DNA of 64,000 nt, from the NCBI RefSeq assembly GCF_024813435.1, contig NZ_JANAEZ010000013.1:1-64000 (forward strand). Reading direction: 5' to 3'. The stretch's first letter is position 1. Every line of letters begins with the position of its first letter. A model generated the notes under the pieces. That model saw only the letters and a list, made by a program, of their open reading frames with translations, ran no database searches and was not told the origin of the DNA. The translations under genes were made by a program, and so were the position numbers. The stretch is from Cognataquiflexum gelatinilyticum (GTDB lineage: Bacteria; Bacteroidota; Bacteroidia; Cytophagales; Cyclobacteriaceae). Shown piece by piece: positions 42,333-51,767 of this stretch.

Positions 42333-43178
42333 ATGATGAACTTGAAAGTACAAATCGACCAACATTCAGGCTTTTGTTTTGGAGTCGTCTATGCCATTGA
42401 AATGGCGGAGGAGGTTCTTGAAGAACAAGGTTATTTATATTGTTTGGGGGATATTGTGCACAATGATGAGGAAGTAAACAGACTGACAAAAAAAGGACTC
42501 AAAATCATAGATCATGATGAATTGAAAAGTCTTTTTAATGAAAAGGTATTGATAAGGGCGCATGGTGAACCACCTTCGACATATGAACTTGCGATCAACA
42601 ACAACCTTACATTGATCGATGCTAGCTGTCCAGTAGTGCTGAAACTTCAAAATCGCATCAAAAACTCATTTGACAAAGACGAAACGATCTATATCTACGG
42701 CAAACATGGTCATGCTGAAGTCATAGGACTTCTCGGGCAGACCAACAACAAGGCAGTGGTTTTTCAGGATATCAATGAACTTGATCTACCGTCGTTACCG
42801 AAAAACCTGACCTTATACAGTCAGACTACAAAAAGCACAGACAATTTTTATAAAATAAACGAAGCTTTCAAAGAAAGCGGCATAGAGGTAAATACAAATG
42901 ACACCATTTGCAGGCAGGTTTCTAACAGAGACAAAGAATTAAGGATATTTGCTGAGAAATTCGACAGGATTATTTTCGTCAGTGGAACCAAATCATCTAA
43001 TGGAAAAGTCCTTTACAATGTTTGCAGGGAGAAAAACCCCAATACTTACTTTGTATCAAATCCTGACCAAGTAGATATTCATTGGTTTACCGAAAATGAA
43101 ACTGTGGGAATATGTGGAGCTACTTCCACCCCAATGTGGCTCATGGAACAAGTAAAAGAGAGAATAGAAACTTTTTAA
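42333..43178 (+). CDS. ispH: 4-hydroxy-3-methylbut-2-enyl diphosphate reductase
   Basis: A 281-residue iron-sulfur enzyme for the last step of the MEP pathway, giving IPP and DMAPP. The three cluster cysteines are Cys15 (GFCFGV), Cys99 (ASCPVV) and Cys193 (TICRQV), with conserved His43, His77 and the THSTD-like TTKSTDNF. Its placement among the crt genes joins isoprenoid supply to carotenoid use. The first two codons are both ATG. Gap to crtB is 93 nt, with no promoter or terminator seen. crtW follows 24 nt later. Confidence 0.94.
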   Translation: MMNLKVQIDQHSGFCFGVVYAIEMAEEVLEEQGYLYCLGDIVHNDEEVNRLTKKGLKIIDHDELKSLFNEKVLIRAHGEPPSTYELAINNNLTLIDASCPVVLKLQNRIKNSFDKDETIYIYGKHGHAEVIGLLGQTNNKAVVFQDINELDLPSLPKNLTLYSQTTKSTDNFYKINEAFKESGIEVNTNDTICRQVSNRDKELRIFAEKFDRIIFVSGTKSSNGKVLYNVCREKNPNTYFVSNPDQVDIHWFTENETVGICGATSTPMWLMEQVKERIETF

Positions 43179-43202
43179 GCCTTTCTTTCCTAAATTTACC
43201 GC

Positions 43203-43916
43203 GTGAATTACAAAGAAAAATCATCAAATCTGATTGGGAATACAGGTGTCATCATCGCGGTATGCATTATTTCCTTTTGGTTTATCTCCTTGTATTTTCT
43301 CCTGAGTTTGGATATTTCATGGTCAAATCCATTGGTTTATCTGGGCATACTGATTCAAACCCACTTATATACAGGACTTTTTATTACCGCCCATGACGCA
43401 ATGCACGGGATCGTGGCTGATAATAAAAAACTAAATCATAGCATTGGCTGGATTTCCGCAATTCTTTTTTCCTATAATTTTTATTGGAGACTATTTCCAA
43501 AACACCATGAACACCATCGGTTCGTAGCTACGGACAAAGATCCCGACTATCATCCTTCCGGCAAATTCCTGATCTGGTATTTGAGTTTTATAAGACAATA
43601 TGTATCTGTCTGGCAGATACTTTTGATGGCAGTGACTTTCAATGTTTTAAAACTTTTTCTTCCCACCGAAAATCTGGTGGTATTTTGGATGATGCCTGCA
43701 GTACTTTCTACCCTACAACTTTTTTATTTTGGAACATTTCTGCCCCATATGGGAGAATCCGACAACAAGCATCATTCAAAAAGCCAATCAAAAAACCACT
43801 TTTGGGCTTTCCTATCCTGTTACTTTTTTGGTTACCACTATGAGCACCATGATTCTCCAGGAACACCGTGGTGGAGACTTTGGAAGATAAAAGAAGATCT
43901 CGAAAAAGGGGGTTAA
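43203..43916 (+). CDS. crtW: beta-carotene ketolase
   Basis: A 237-residue membrane di-iron enzyme of the fatty acid desaturase family, with a GTG start. Histidine clusters are HDAMH, HHEHH and YHYEHH; the segments FLPHMGESDNKHHSKSQ and FGYHYEHHDSPGTPWWRLW are diagnostic for CrtW. It adds the 4-keto group to beta-ring carotenoids. Last gene of the carotenoid island. With crtZ and cruF it fits a flexixanthin-like product; a lycopene cyclase and a CrtD-type desaturase are missing from the window. Confidence 0.92.
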   Translation: MNYKEKSSNLIGNTGVIIAVCIISFWFISLYFLLSLDISWSNPLVYLGILIQTHLYTGLFITAHDAMHGIVADNKKLNHSIGWISAILFSYNFYWRLFPKHHEHHRFVATDKDPDYHPSGKFLIWYLSFIRQYVSVWQILLMAVTFNVLKLFLPTENLVVFWMMPAVLSTLQLFYFGTFLPHMGESDNKHHSKSQSKNHFWAFLSCYFFGYHYEHHDSPGTPWWRLWKIKEDLEKGG

Positions 43917-43997
43917 TTTAACATTTATCAATTTTTTAAAATTATTTGAACAATCTTGACTAAAAACAGATTAGTACTTTGAAACTAATACCAGCAT

Positions 43998-46403
43998 ATG
44001 AGACTATTATTTACAATTATCTTACTTTCATTTACGCTTTCAGATTTATTTGCCCAAGGTGGGGAAGTCAGAGGCCGAGTTTTTAACCCAGTCAATAACG
44101 AAGGGATCCCCTTTGCAAATGTGGTTGTTTTGGGAACTGATTTCGGTACAGTGACAGATGAAGAAGGAAATTATATCTTATCAGATTTACCAGCTGGACT
44201 ATATAATATCAGGGCTAGCTTTATAGGATTTAGAGCAAAGACATTTTTTGAAATCCAAGTGACTTTAGCCAGAGCGGTAAGGCTTGATTTTGACCTCAAA
44301 GAGGAAGCCTCTGAACTGACAGAGGTGACGGTAGATGCTGAATTTACTCGTTCGGATGAGACTCCCATTTCAGTAAGAAGACTCAATACCAATGAAATCG
44401 AAAGGTATCCGGGCGGAAACAGGGATATCAGCAGGGTAATCCAGTCTCTCCCCGGAGTGGCAAGCACAGCAAGTTTTAGAAACGATATCATTATTCGTGG
44501 CGGAGCCCCAAACGAAAATAAGTTCTTTATCGATGAAATTGAGGTTCCGGTTATCAACCACTTTTCTACCCAGGGCTCTTCTGGAGGTCCTGTCGGAATC
44601 CTGAATGTCAACCTCATCAAGAATGTAGACGTCATCACCGGCGGATTTCCAGCAGACAGAATGAACTCCCTCAGTTCTTTCTTTGAATTCCAACTGAAAG
44701 AAGGAAGAAAAGACAAAATGTTCACCCAACTTACATTGGGAGCGAGTGAGTTGACCCTATCCAATGAAGGTCCTATTGGGGAAAAAACAACTTATATCCT
44801 TTCTGCAAGAAGATCCTATCTTCAATTTCTTTTCAGACAGCTCCAGCTTCCGTTCTTGCCTACTTTCAATGATTTTCAGTTGAAAACTACGACAAAACTC
44901 AATGCCAAAACTGAATTGACATTTATTGGAGTGGGAGCCATTGATGATTTTGCATTGAATTTTGATGTTCCTGAAGATGAAACAGAAGAAGAAAGGGAAG
45001 AAAGGCTTTATACTTTGCAAAATCTCCCTGTATCCACCCAATGGAATTATGCAACGGGTTTAAAACTGAAAAGATTTAGAGAAAACGGCTTTTGGACATT
45101 TATTTTGAGTCGAAACATGCTGAACAATCGGTCATTCAAATATGCACAAAATGACGACAGTACTCCCGAAAATCTTTTGTTTGACTATACTTCTCAAGAA
45201 AGTGAAAATAAGTTCAGGGCAGAAAATTCTATTTTCAGCAATGGATTCAATCTTAAATATGGTGTGAATTATGAGTATGCCAGGTACTTCATCAGCGAAT
45301 TTGACAGAAGTACTTTAGCGACTGAAGGAGAAGTGATCAATGTGGAAGCAAAAGCATTTTTCAACAGCTACGGGGCATTTGTATCAGGAAGCAAGTATTT
45401 TAACAATGAACGCTTGCTAGTTACTGCCGGATTGAGAATGGATGGAAGCGACTTTGGCAAAACTGCTCAAAATCCCTTGAATCAATTGAGTCCAAGAGCG
45501 TCGGTTTCTTACCAAATCAAACCACAACTGTTTTGGACAGCCAATGTCGGGATTTACTACCAAAAGCCACCTTATACAGCTCTAGGATACAGAAACAGTG
45601 AGGGAGAACTCCTGAACCAGATAAACGACATCAAATTCATCAGGTCTACCCATTTCATCACCGGAATCGAAAGAGTAATCCCTGAGAAAAGCAGAAGATT
45701 CAGTGTTGAAGGATTTTATAAACTCTACGCCAACTATCCTTCCTCGATCAGAAACGGTATATCTCTAGCAAATCTTGGGGCGGATTTCGGAGTAATTGGT
45801 AATGAACCTGTAACTTCTGATTCTGAAGGCCGCGCTTATGGTTTGGAGTTTTTGGCACAGCAGAGATTGTTTAACAATTTCTATGGGATAGCTGCTGTCA
45901 CTTTAGTGAGGAGTGAATTTACAAATCCAAATACTGAAGGATTTGTTCCCTCCGCTTGGGACAACAGGGTCATAGTCAGCTTAACCGCCGGCAGAAGGTT
46001 CAAGAAAAACTGGGAAGTTGGAGCAAGATGGAGATATCTGGGTGGATTGCCTTTTACTCCGGTAGATGTGGAAACTTCATCATTGAGAGAAGTATGGGAC
46101 CTTACAGGTAGGGCTGTTTTGGATTTTAATCAAATCAATTCCCAGAGATTGTCAGCTTTCAATCAACTGGATTTCAGGATTGACAAGAGATATTTCTTTA
46201 ATAAATGGAACTTGAACTGGTATTTCGATGTACAAAATGCTTTCAATTTCCAAGCCCAACAACCTCCCGTATTGATCCCGGTTAGAGAGTCAGACGGCAG
46301 TATCAAAATCGATCCTAACGATCCAAGCAGATACCAGATGAGGTTTATTGATAATCCTGCAGGAACTATACTTCCAACAATTGGGATAATCGTGGAATTC
46401 TAA
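43998..46403 (+). CDS. TonB-dependent receptor
   Basis: An 801-residue outer-membrane transporter. After a signal peptide ending LFAQ come a carboxypeptidase-regulatory-like domain (VRGRVFNPVNNEGIPFANVVVLGTDFGTVTDEEGNY, about residues 25-100), a plug (about 120-225, with SRVIQSLPGVASTASFRNDIIIRGGAPNENKFFIDEIEVP) and a long barrel ending in IIVEF. It has no SusD partner, so it differs from the SusC family. The substrate is unknown; iron chelates, vitamins or sugars are all possible. It lies after the carotenoid island but is separated by 81 bp and has its own terminator. Confidence 0.93.
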   Translation: MRLLFTIILLSFTLSDLFAQGGEVRGRVFNPVNNEGIPFANVVVLGTDFGTVTDEEGNYILSDLPAGLYNIRASFIGFRAKTFFEIQVTLARAVRLDFDLKEEASELTEVTVDAEFTRSDETPISVRRLNTNEIERYPGGNRDISRVIQSLPGVASTASFRNDIIIRGGAPNENKFFIDEIEVPVINHFSTQGSSGGPVGILNVNLIKNVDVITGGFPADRMNSLSSFFEFQLKEGRKDKMFTQLTLGASELTLSNEGPIGEKTTYILSARRSYLQFLFRQLQLPFLPTFNDFQLKTTTKLNAKTELTFIGVGAIDDFALNFDVPEDETEEEREERLYTLQNLPVSTQWNYATGLKLKRFRENGFWTFILSRNMLNNRSFKYAQNDDSTPENLLFDYTSQESENKFRAENSIFSNGFNLKYGVNYEYARYFISEFDRSTLATEGEVINVEAKAFFNSYGAFVSGSKYFNNERLLVTAGLRMDGSDFGKTAQNPLNQLSPRASVSYQIKPQLFWTANVGIYYQKPPYTALGYRNSEGELLNQINDIKFIRSTHFITGIERVIPEKSRRFSVEGFYKLYANYPSSIRNGISLANLGADFGVIGNEPVTSDSEGRAYGLEFLAQQRLFNNFYGIAAVTLVRSEFTNPNTEGFVPSAWDNRVIVSLTAGRRFKKNWEVGARWRYLGGLPFTPVDVETSSLREVWDLTGRAVLDFNQINSQRLSAFNQLDFRIDKRYFFNKWNLNWYFDVQNAFNFQAQQPPVLIPVRESDGSIKIDPNDPSRYQMRFIDNPAGTILPTIGIIVEF

Positions 46404-46427
46404 AAAAATTAATTTTTGTCCATAAAT

Positions 46428-46464
46428 GAAAAAACCGTCCCTAACTCAGAGGGACGGTTTTTTT
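46428..46464 (+). terminator. bidirectional terminator between TonB receptor and AraC gene
   Basis: A 12-bp perfect stem (AAAACCGTCCCT at 46431-46442 with AGGGACGGTTTT at 46450-46461), with T runs in both directions. Confidence 0.93.
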
Positions 46465-46481
46465 AGTCAAATTGATTGGGT

Positions 46482-47411
46482 TTACTGTACGTTTATTAAT
46501 GATTCTCGTCTTCTCATTTTTCCTGCTGGCAAGCCATACATCATTTTAAATCTTCTACAGAAATAAGCAGTGTCTTTGTAGCCAACATCCTTACCGATAT
46601 CCCGAATGCTCTTTTTGGAAGTTCTCAGCAATTCGACGGCAGCTTCCATTCTTTGGTATTCGATATAATCCTGTGGATTGATACCTGTCAACATCTTGAA
46701 ATACTGACCCACATAATCTTCGGATACATTGGCAACCTTTGCCAATACTTTGTTAGAAAGGTCTCCACCGATATTCTTTTTGATATAATTGAACAAGTCG
46801 ATAAGCCTTGGATCTTTAAAGTAGGTGCTATTTGTCGAAAGTTCTTCCACAAACAACCTGTTTTTGAGAACATGGCGTACAATTTCAATTACCAAAAGTT
46901 CGGTGTATAATTTGACCACCCTTTCTTTTCCGGGCGTATTTTGCTCCGATTCTTTGATGATATCTTCTACTATTGTAGCAATCCGATCATTGAACCTGAT
47001 GACGAAGGGTGGAATACCCAAAGAGTGAAAGAAATTGACAACATCAAAAACCTTCGCTTCAAAATTCAGGATTGTAACACAATCCTCCTCTACGCTTTTG
47101 ATTTCTTTGAAAGAGATTGTCTGAAGGTATTTCCTTTTGTTGTCAAGAAATCCCTCAATATTGGTTTCAGTTTTTTTCCCTTGTTGACCAAAGGAAATAT
47201 TTGTCTTTCTTCCTGCAGGTATAAAAAGAATTTCACCTTCATTTACCAATTCCATTTCTTCAGAAAACTTGAGCGATCCTTGATGAAGCAATAAAATGGT
47301 ATTTTCGGTATCACTGTAATCCAAAACTGTAATAGGCTTTTCAATTTTGAAATTGTTGCCCTTCAGAAACCTAACCCCGACAGATTCGATTACCTTATTG
47401 TAATATTCCAT
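46482..47411 (-). CDS. AraC family transcriptional regulator
   Basis: A 309-residue regulator. The N-terminal 100 residues form a cupin-like sensor (VLDYSDTENTILLLHQGSLKF, ILFIPAGRKTNISF). The C-terminal 100 residues hold two helix-turn-helix units (NKVLAKVANVSEDYVGQYFKMLTGINPQDYI and SIRDIGKDVGYKDTAYFCRRFKMMYGLPAGKMRR). No clear target is adjacent; the nearest gene upstream is an acyl-CoA dehydrogenase with its own terminator. Ligand unknown. Confidence 0.92.
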   Translation of the reverse strand: MEYYNKVIESVGVRFLKGNNFKIEKPITVLDYSDTENTILLLHQGSLKFSEEMELVNEGEILFIPAGRKTNISFGQQGKKTETNIEGFLDNKRKYLQTISFKEIKSVEEDCVTILNFEAKVFDVVNFFHSLGIPPFVIRFNDRIATIVEDIIKESEQNTPGKERVVKLYTELLVIEIVRHVLKNRLFVEELSTNSTYFKDPRLIDLFNYIKKNIGGDLSNKVLAKVANVSEDYVGQYFKMLTGINPQDYIEYQRMEAAVELLRTSKKSIRDIGKDVGYKDTAYFCRRFKMMYGLPAGKMRRRESLINVQ

Positions 47412-47494
47412 GAAAACAGTTATTATAGGTTATGGCGTAAAACTATAACAATTTTCTAAAAGCAAGGTGATTATTCAATATTTTTTTGATAAAA

Positions 47495-47535
47495 AAAGAA
47501 AAAAGGTATAAAAAATAGATTTTATACCTTTTTTT
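47495..47535 (-). terminator. terminator of the acyl-CoA dehydrogenase gene
   Basis: AAAAGGTATAAAA (47501-47513) pairs with TTTTATACCTTTT (47520-47532), an AT-rich 13-bp stem with a T-rich tail on the minus strand. Confidence 0.8.
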
Positions 47536-47550
47536 CCAATTAAAATTTGA

Positions 47551-48690
47551 TTATCTTATTATACTTCTTGATATGACTATTTTTTGAATTTCGCTCGTTC
47601 CTTCATAAATCTGTGTAATTTTTGCGTCGCGCATCAATCTCTCCACATGATACTCTTTAACATATCCATATCCTCCATGTACTTGAACCGCTTCTATGGT
47701 AACATTCATCGCCACTTCTGAAGCATACAATTTTGCCATGGCACTAGCAAAGGCATAATCCTTTCCTTCATCCTTCAACCAAGCTGCTTTGAGAACAAGA
47801 AGTCTGGCAGCTTCAATCTGAGTGGCCATATCTGCCAATTTAAATTGTATGGCCTGATGCTGACTGATTGGTTTTCCAAATGCCTTTCTTTCTTTGGAAT
47901 AAGCAAGGGCCAATTCGTATGCCCCTGCGGCAATTCCCAAAGCTTGGGCTGCAATTCCGATCCTTCCTCCATTAAGGGTTTCCATGGCGAATGTAAAACC
48001 AAAACCTTCATCTCCAATCCTATTGGAAATGGGAACCTTAACATCAGAAAACATCAAGGAATGGGTGTCAGAGCCTCGAATGCCCAATTTATCTTCTTTT
48101 TTCCCAATTACAAATCCTTCTTGCCCTTTTTCTACAATAAATACAGAAATCCCTTTATGCCCCTTGGAAGCGTCAGTCTGTGCAATCACAAGATAAACAG
48201 AAGCGGAACTCCCGTTTGTTATCCAGTTTTTTGTTCCATTGAGGACATAGTGGTCACCTACCAATTCAGCCGAAGTCTTTTGTGAAGTGGCATCAGACCC
48301 CGCCTCTGGTTCAGAAAGGCAAAAAGCCCCGATTATTTCCCCGGAAGCCAACCGTTTTAAATACTTTTCTTTTTGTTCCTCAGATCCATACTTTTCCAAT
48401 CCCCAACATACCAGGGAATTGTTAACCGACATACAGACCGAGGCTGAGGCATCGATCTTGGAAATTTCTTCCATCGCCAACACATACGAGATGGTGTCCA
48501 TTCCTCCCCCGTTGTATTTGGGGTCTACCATCATGCCCATAAATCCCAGTTCCCCCATTTTTTTCACCTGTTCTTTTGGAAACTTTCCTTCTGTGTCTCT
48601 GTCAATTACACCTGCCAAAAGTTCCGAATGAGCAAACTCCCTTGCTGCATCACGGACTGCTACATGTTCTTCTGTGTATTCGAAATTCAT
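47551..48690 (-). CDS. acyl-CoA dehydrogenase
   Basis: A 379-residue FAD enzyme for the first step of beta-oxidation. Signatures: AFCLSEPEAGSDATSQKT (FAD/substrate), WITNGSSASVYLVIAQT, and the C-terminal QVHGGYGYVKEYHVERLMRDAKITQIYEGTSEIQ, with Glu363 as the catalytic base. The length and the Glu position fit the short-chain/butyryl-CoA or isovaleryl-like group. Monocistronic. An electron-transfer flavoprotein is not nearby. Confidence 0.93.
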   Translation of the reverse strand: MNFEYTEEHVAVRDAAREFAHSELLAGVIDRDTEGKFPKEQVKKMGELGFMGMMVDPKYNGGGMDTISYVLAMEEISKIDASASVCMSVNNSLVCWGLEKYGSEEQKEKYLKRLASGEIIGAFCLSEPEAGSDATSQKTSAELVGDHYVLNGTKNWITNGSSASVYLVIAQTDASKGHKGISVFIVEKGQEGFVIGKKEDKLGIRGSDTHSLMFSDVKVPISNRIGDEGFGFTFAMETLNGGRIGIAAQALGIAAGAYELALAYSKERKAFGKPISQHQAIQFKLADMATQIEAARLLVLKAAWLKDEGKDYAFASAMAKLYASEVAMNVTIEAVQVHGGYGYVKEYHVERLMRDAKITQIYEGTSEIQKIVISRSIIR

Positions 48691-48727
48691 AAGAATATTT
48701 GGGTTAATTATTTCGCTTGGAATATAT

Positions 48728-48763
48728 AAGAAAAAAAAATAAGGGACAATTTCTTGCCCCTTA
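48728..48763 (-). terminator. terminator of the panC-panD-flippase-peptidase operon
   Basis: AAGGGACAA (48741-48749) pairs with TTGCCCCTT (48754-48762) with one G-U pair and a GAAA tetraloop (minus strand), followed by a T run. Confidence 0.85.
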
Positions 48764-48794
48764 AAGTAAACTCATTTAACCAATTTAAGTTTCC

Positions 48795-49481
48795 TTAATC
48801 TCTGTTGCCAAAGAAAATAAAGACATAATAGGCCAAAGTAGCCAATGCCGCAAGTGCGGCTACTACATAAGTCATAGCTGCCCATTTCAAAGCATCTTTA
48901 GACATTTCAAACTCGGAAGGAGTCACAATGTTTCTTTGTTTTACCCAAGCCAATGCCCTGTTGCTCGCATCAAATTCCACAGGAAGAGTAACCAAGGTGA
49001 AAAGAGTCATGACACCATAAGAACCTACGACAATGTATCCTATTATTTCATAAGGAAGCCCCATAAACGCTCCACCTAATAAGGAAGCAATCAGGACAAT
49101 ATTCAATATTTTCCCACTGATATTTTGAACAGGAACCATAGCTGAGCGGAGGTTGAGCCAAGCGTAAGATCGTGCATGCTGCACAGCGTGACCACATTCG
49201 TGGGCGGACACAGCAGCCGCGGCGGCGTTTCTTCCATAGAACACATCCGGGCTGAGGTTGACAGTTTTGTTCATCGGATTATAGTGGTCAGTGAGCTGAC
49301 CTTCCACAGACACCACCTTGACATCATGGATATTATTATCTGCCAACATCAATTCGGCAATTTCTTTTCCTGAAAGATTTGCCATCAAAGGAGTCTGTGA
49401 ATACTTTTTGAATTTGCTTTTCAGCTTTGAGCTGACTACAAATCCAAGCACTGCGAAGACAACGACAATTAGAATAATCAT
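48795..49481 (-). CDS. membrane zinc metallopeptidase (YugP-like)
   Basis: A 228-residue membrane protein with a zinc site His94-Glu95-x-x-His98 (HECGHAVQ), one N-terminal helix and a hydrophobic bundle at about residues 120-215. This is the YugP/neutral zinc metallopeptidase 2 family (DUF1111-unrelated), with the catalytic site facing either the cytoplasm or membrane. The substrate is not known. It is the last gene of the pantothenate operon, 32 nt after the flippase-like gene. Confidence 0.9.
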   Translation of the reverse strand: MIILIVVVFAVLGFVVSSKLKSKFKKYSQTPLMANLSGKEIAELMLADNNIHDVKVVSVEGQLTDHYNPMNKTVNLSPDVFYGRNAAAAAVSAHECGHAVQHARSYAWLNLRSAMVPVQNISGKILNIVLIASLLGGAFMGLPYEIIGYIVVGSYGVMTLFTLVTLPVEFDASNRALAWVKQRNIVTPSEFEMSKDALKWAAMTYVVAALAALATLAYYVFIFFGNRD

Positions 49482-49513
49482 AGTTTTTTATTTTTTGCTT
49501 TGTGTTTACGAAA

Positions 49514-50515
49514 TTAGAAAGTTTTGGATACTTTTTTGGAAGTTATTTTTAGGATAAACCCTAGCGAAACAAGTCCCAAGATTAACACAGTCAAAACCTG
49601 ACTGCTATGGACGATCACTGCGAATATTTTACCTTCTTCCTCACTTAGTCCATATGCCATCAAAATAAAGGCCACCAATGCGTGAAAGGTCCCGATACCC
49701 CCCTGAACAGGTGCAACCATGCCAATACTTCCCATCACCATCACCATAAGCAGCGAGCTTAGTGACAAGTTGGCAGTAGAAGGAATGGCCCAAGCTACCA
49801 AAACCAAGGTAACATAATAAATCATCCAGATTGCAAATGAGCTTCCCCAAAACCCGGATTGGTTGCGGACTTGCCTGATGCTGATGATGCCTTTGACCAA
49901 ATCGCGGGTAAAGTGCCTTAATTTTTTAAAAATATTACTTTCTCTGTATTTCAGAAAAGCAAAATAAAAGAATATGGCCATTACCAATAAGCCTCCGATT
50001 AGAAGAGGAAGGTATTGGGTTACTTTTTCTACCAAAGCTTCCACAGAAACAAGTTCCGAAAAAAGCTCAAGAAACAGGTTTCTTTCAATGACAAATGCCA
50101 GGAAGATGGTGAAAACGAGAAAAAGAAGGTCGACTGTTCTTTCGAGGATTACCGTCCCAAATAATTTGCCCATTTGTAAGCCATCGGTTTTTGCCAAAAC
50201 CCCACAGCGGGCCAATTCCCCGGCTCTAGGCACAAGCAAATTGGTCAGATAACCGACCATCAATGCCCAAAATGCCCTGATGGATGGCGTTTTATAAGGC
50301 TCTTCCGCATCGAGTAGTAAGGTCCATCGCCAAGCTCGAAGCCAAAATCCAATGAGAGAAACAAAAATAGAGCTCATCAACAAAAGGAAAGAAGTTTCTG
50401 AAACAGACTTCCTAAGACTTTCAAAGCTGATATCCTTATACAAAAACCAAAAAATCCAGATAGCTACTATCATAGACAATGCCACCTGGACCCATTGCTT
50501 GAGGTTTAATTTCAC
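49514..50515 (-). CDS. lysylphosphatidylglycerol synthase TM-region family protein (flippase-like)
   Basis: A 333-residue membrane protein with about eight hydrophobic segments of the UPF0104/LPG-synthase transmembrane family. FWLRAWRWTLLLDAEEP, GYLTNLLVPRAGELARCGVL and PVQGGIGTFHALVAFILMAYGL are its conserved blocks. It lacks the aminoacyl transferase domain of MprF, so it is not a lysyl-PG synthase; some relatives are lipid flippases. It starts two bases after panD. Why it is linked with pantothenate synthesis is unknown. Confidence 0.88.
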   Translation of the reverse strand: MKLNLKQWVQVALSMIVAIWIFWFLYKDISFESLRKSVSETSFLLLMSSIFVSLIGFWLRAWRWTLLLDAEEPYKTPSIRAFWALMVGYLTNLLVPRAGELARCGVLAKTDGLQMGKLFGTVILERTVDLLFLVFTIFLAFVIERNLFLELFSELVSVEALVEKVTQYLPLLIGGLLVMAIFFYFAFLKYRESNIFKKLRHFTRDLVKGIISIRQVRNQSGFWGSSFAIWMIYYVTLVLVAWAIPSTANLSLSSLLMVMVMGSIGMVAPVQGGIGTFHALVAFILMAYGLSEEEGKIFAVIVHSSQVLTVLILGLVSLGFILKITSKKVSKTF

Positions 50516-50517
50516 TT

Positions 50518-50865
50518 TTAAATCAGTTTATTGTGCTCATCAGGAAATACGATGACCGGTTTGTGTTTTTTAGCTTCCTCAAAATCCATAGAAGCATAGG
50601 AAATAATGATGACGATATCGCCAACCTGCGCTTTTCTCGCAGCGGGACCATTGAGACAAACCATGCCGCTTCCTCTTTCTCCTTTGATGATATAAGTTTC
50701 GAGTCTTTCGCCGTTGTTGATGTTGACGATAGCTACTTTTTCATTCTCTATCATATTGGCAGCGTCCAAGATGTCTTCATCTATGGTAATGCTACCGACA
50801 TAATGTAATTCTGCCTGGGTAATTTTTACCCTGTGGATTTTAGATTTTAAAACCTGAATGTGCAT
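50518..50865 (-). CDS. panD: aspartate 1-decarboxylase
   Basis: A 115-residue pyruvoyl-dependent enzyme that makes beta-alanine from aspartate for pantothenate. It is made as a proenzyme that self-cleaves between Gly24 and Ser25 (YVGSITID). Conserved residues Lys9, Tyr22, Arg54 and the NGPAARKAQVGDIVIIISYA block are present. It follows panC by 21 nt; together they supply the last two steps of pantothenate synthesis. Confidence 0.96.
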   Translation of the reverse strand: MHIQVLKSKIHRVKITQAELHYVGSITIDEDILDAANMIENEKVAIVNINNGERLETYIIKGERGSGMVCLNGPAARKAQVGDIVIIISYASMDFEEAKKHKPVIVFPDEHNKLI

Positions 50866-50886
50866 GTGGGAAAATTTTGCGCGAAT

Positions 50887-51735
50887 TTAATCAAATATGG
50901 AAATGTTGTCGATCAACCTGACGTCACCGAAGTAAGCCGCGGTACAGATTGACACATTTTTCTCTTCTCCGATACCCTCTAATACGTAAAAAGAATCAGA
51001 AGTTACCAATTCGAAATATTCCAATTTGGCTTTTGGCTCGGATTCAAACATCTGGTTGATCTTTTTCCGGATGCTTAACCAAGGTCTGCCATCTAAAAGT
51101 TCTGATTTTGCAAAAAATAATGCCTTTGAGATAATTCGGGCTGCCTGTCTCGAGTCCGAATCCAATCTGAGGTTGCGGGAAGACAATGCCACTCCATCTT
51201 TTTCTCTTACTGTGGCGACGACTTGGATTTCAACATCAAAAGAAAGGTCCTGAACCAGTCTTTTTATGATAGCGACTTGCTGCAAATCCTTCTGACCGAA
51301 GTAGGCAGTATGAGGTTTAACAATATTTAACAGTTTGGAAACGACGATTCCAACGCCATTGAAATGACCAGGCCGGAAGGAACCTTCCAAAATTTTATCC
51401 AAATGTCCAAAATCTATGGAGAGCATAGGCTTTGAGGGATAAATCTCCATGGTTTCTGGCAGAAAAAGGTAATCTACCCCGGATTTATCCAACAGTTCCA
51501 AGTCTTTATCCAAAGTTTTTGGATATTTTTCAAAGTCCTCCTGGTTGTTGAATTGGGTGGGATTAATGAAAATGGACACTACTACAATGTCAGAATATTG
51601 TTTTGCGATTTTGACTAATTCCAAATGACCTTGGTGCAAAGCACCCATTGTAGGCACCAAACCAATGGTTTTATTGTTATTTCGGAGAATTTGAAGGTTA
51701 TTATTTACCTCTTCTTTGGTCCCAAGGATATACAC
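50887..51735 (-). CDS. panC: pantothenate synthetase
   Basis: A 282-residue enzyme condensing pantoate and beta-alanine using ATP. The HIGH-like motif is MGALHQGHLELV (about residues 30-41), with VSIFINPTQFN, GSFRPGHFNGVGIVVSKLLNIVKPHTAYFGQKDLQQ and KDGVALSSRNLRL (KMSKS-like region). First gene of the operon. Divergent from the GT5-like gene with a 125-bp gap that has -7 boxes in both directions. Confidence 0.96.
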   Translation of the reverse strand: MYILGTKEEVNNNLQILRNNNKTIGLVPTMGALHQGHLELVKIAKQYSDIVVVSIFINPTQFNNQEDFEKYPKTLDKDLELLDKSGVDYLFLPETMEIYPSKPMLSIDFGHLDKILEGSFRPGHFNGVGIVVSKLLNIVKPHTAYFGQKDLQQVAIIKRLVQDLSFDVEIQVVATVREKDGVALSSRNLRLDSDSRQAARIISKALFFAKSELLDGRPWLSIRKKINQMFESEPKAKLEYFELVTSDSFYVLEGIGEEKNVSICTAAYFGDVRLIDNISIFD

Positions 51736-51767
51736 TATTGTTGTACTTTGCGAATGTAAAATAGAGG

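Noticed and set aside
44171..44764. A 197-codon open frame on the minus strand inside the TonB receptor gene
   Set aside because: It is antisense to a well-supported TonB-dependent receptor, has low-complexity Ser/Leu composition and no recognisable domain.
49514..50515. Annotation as lysylphosphatidylglycerol synthase (MprF)
   Set aside because: Only the transmembrane flippase-like region is present; the lysyl transferase domain is missing.
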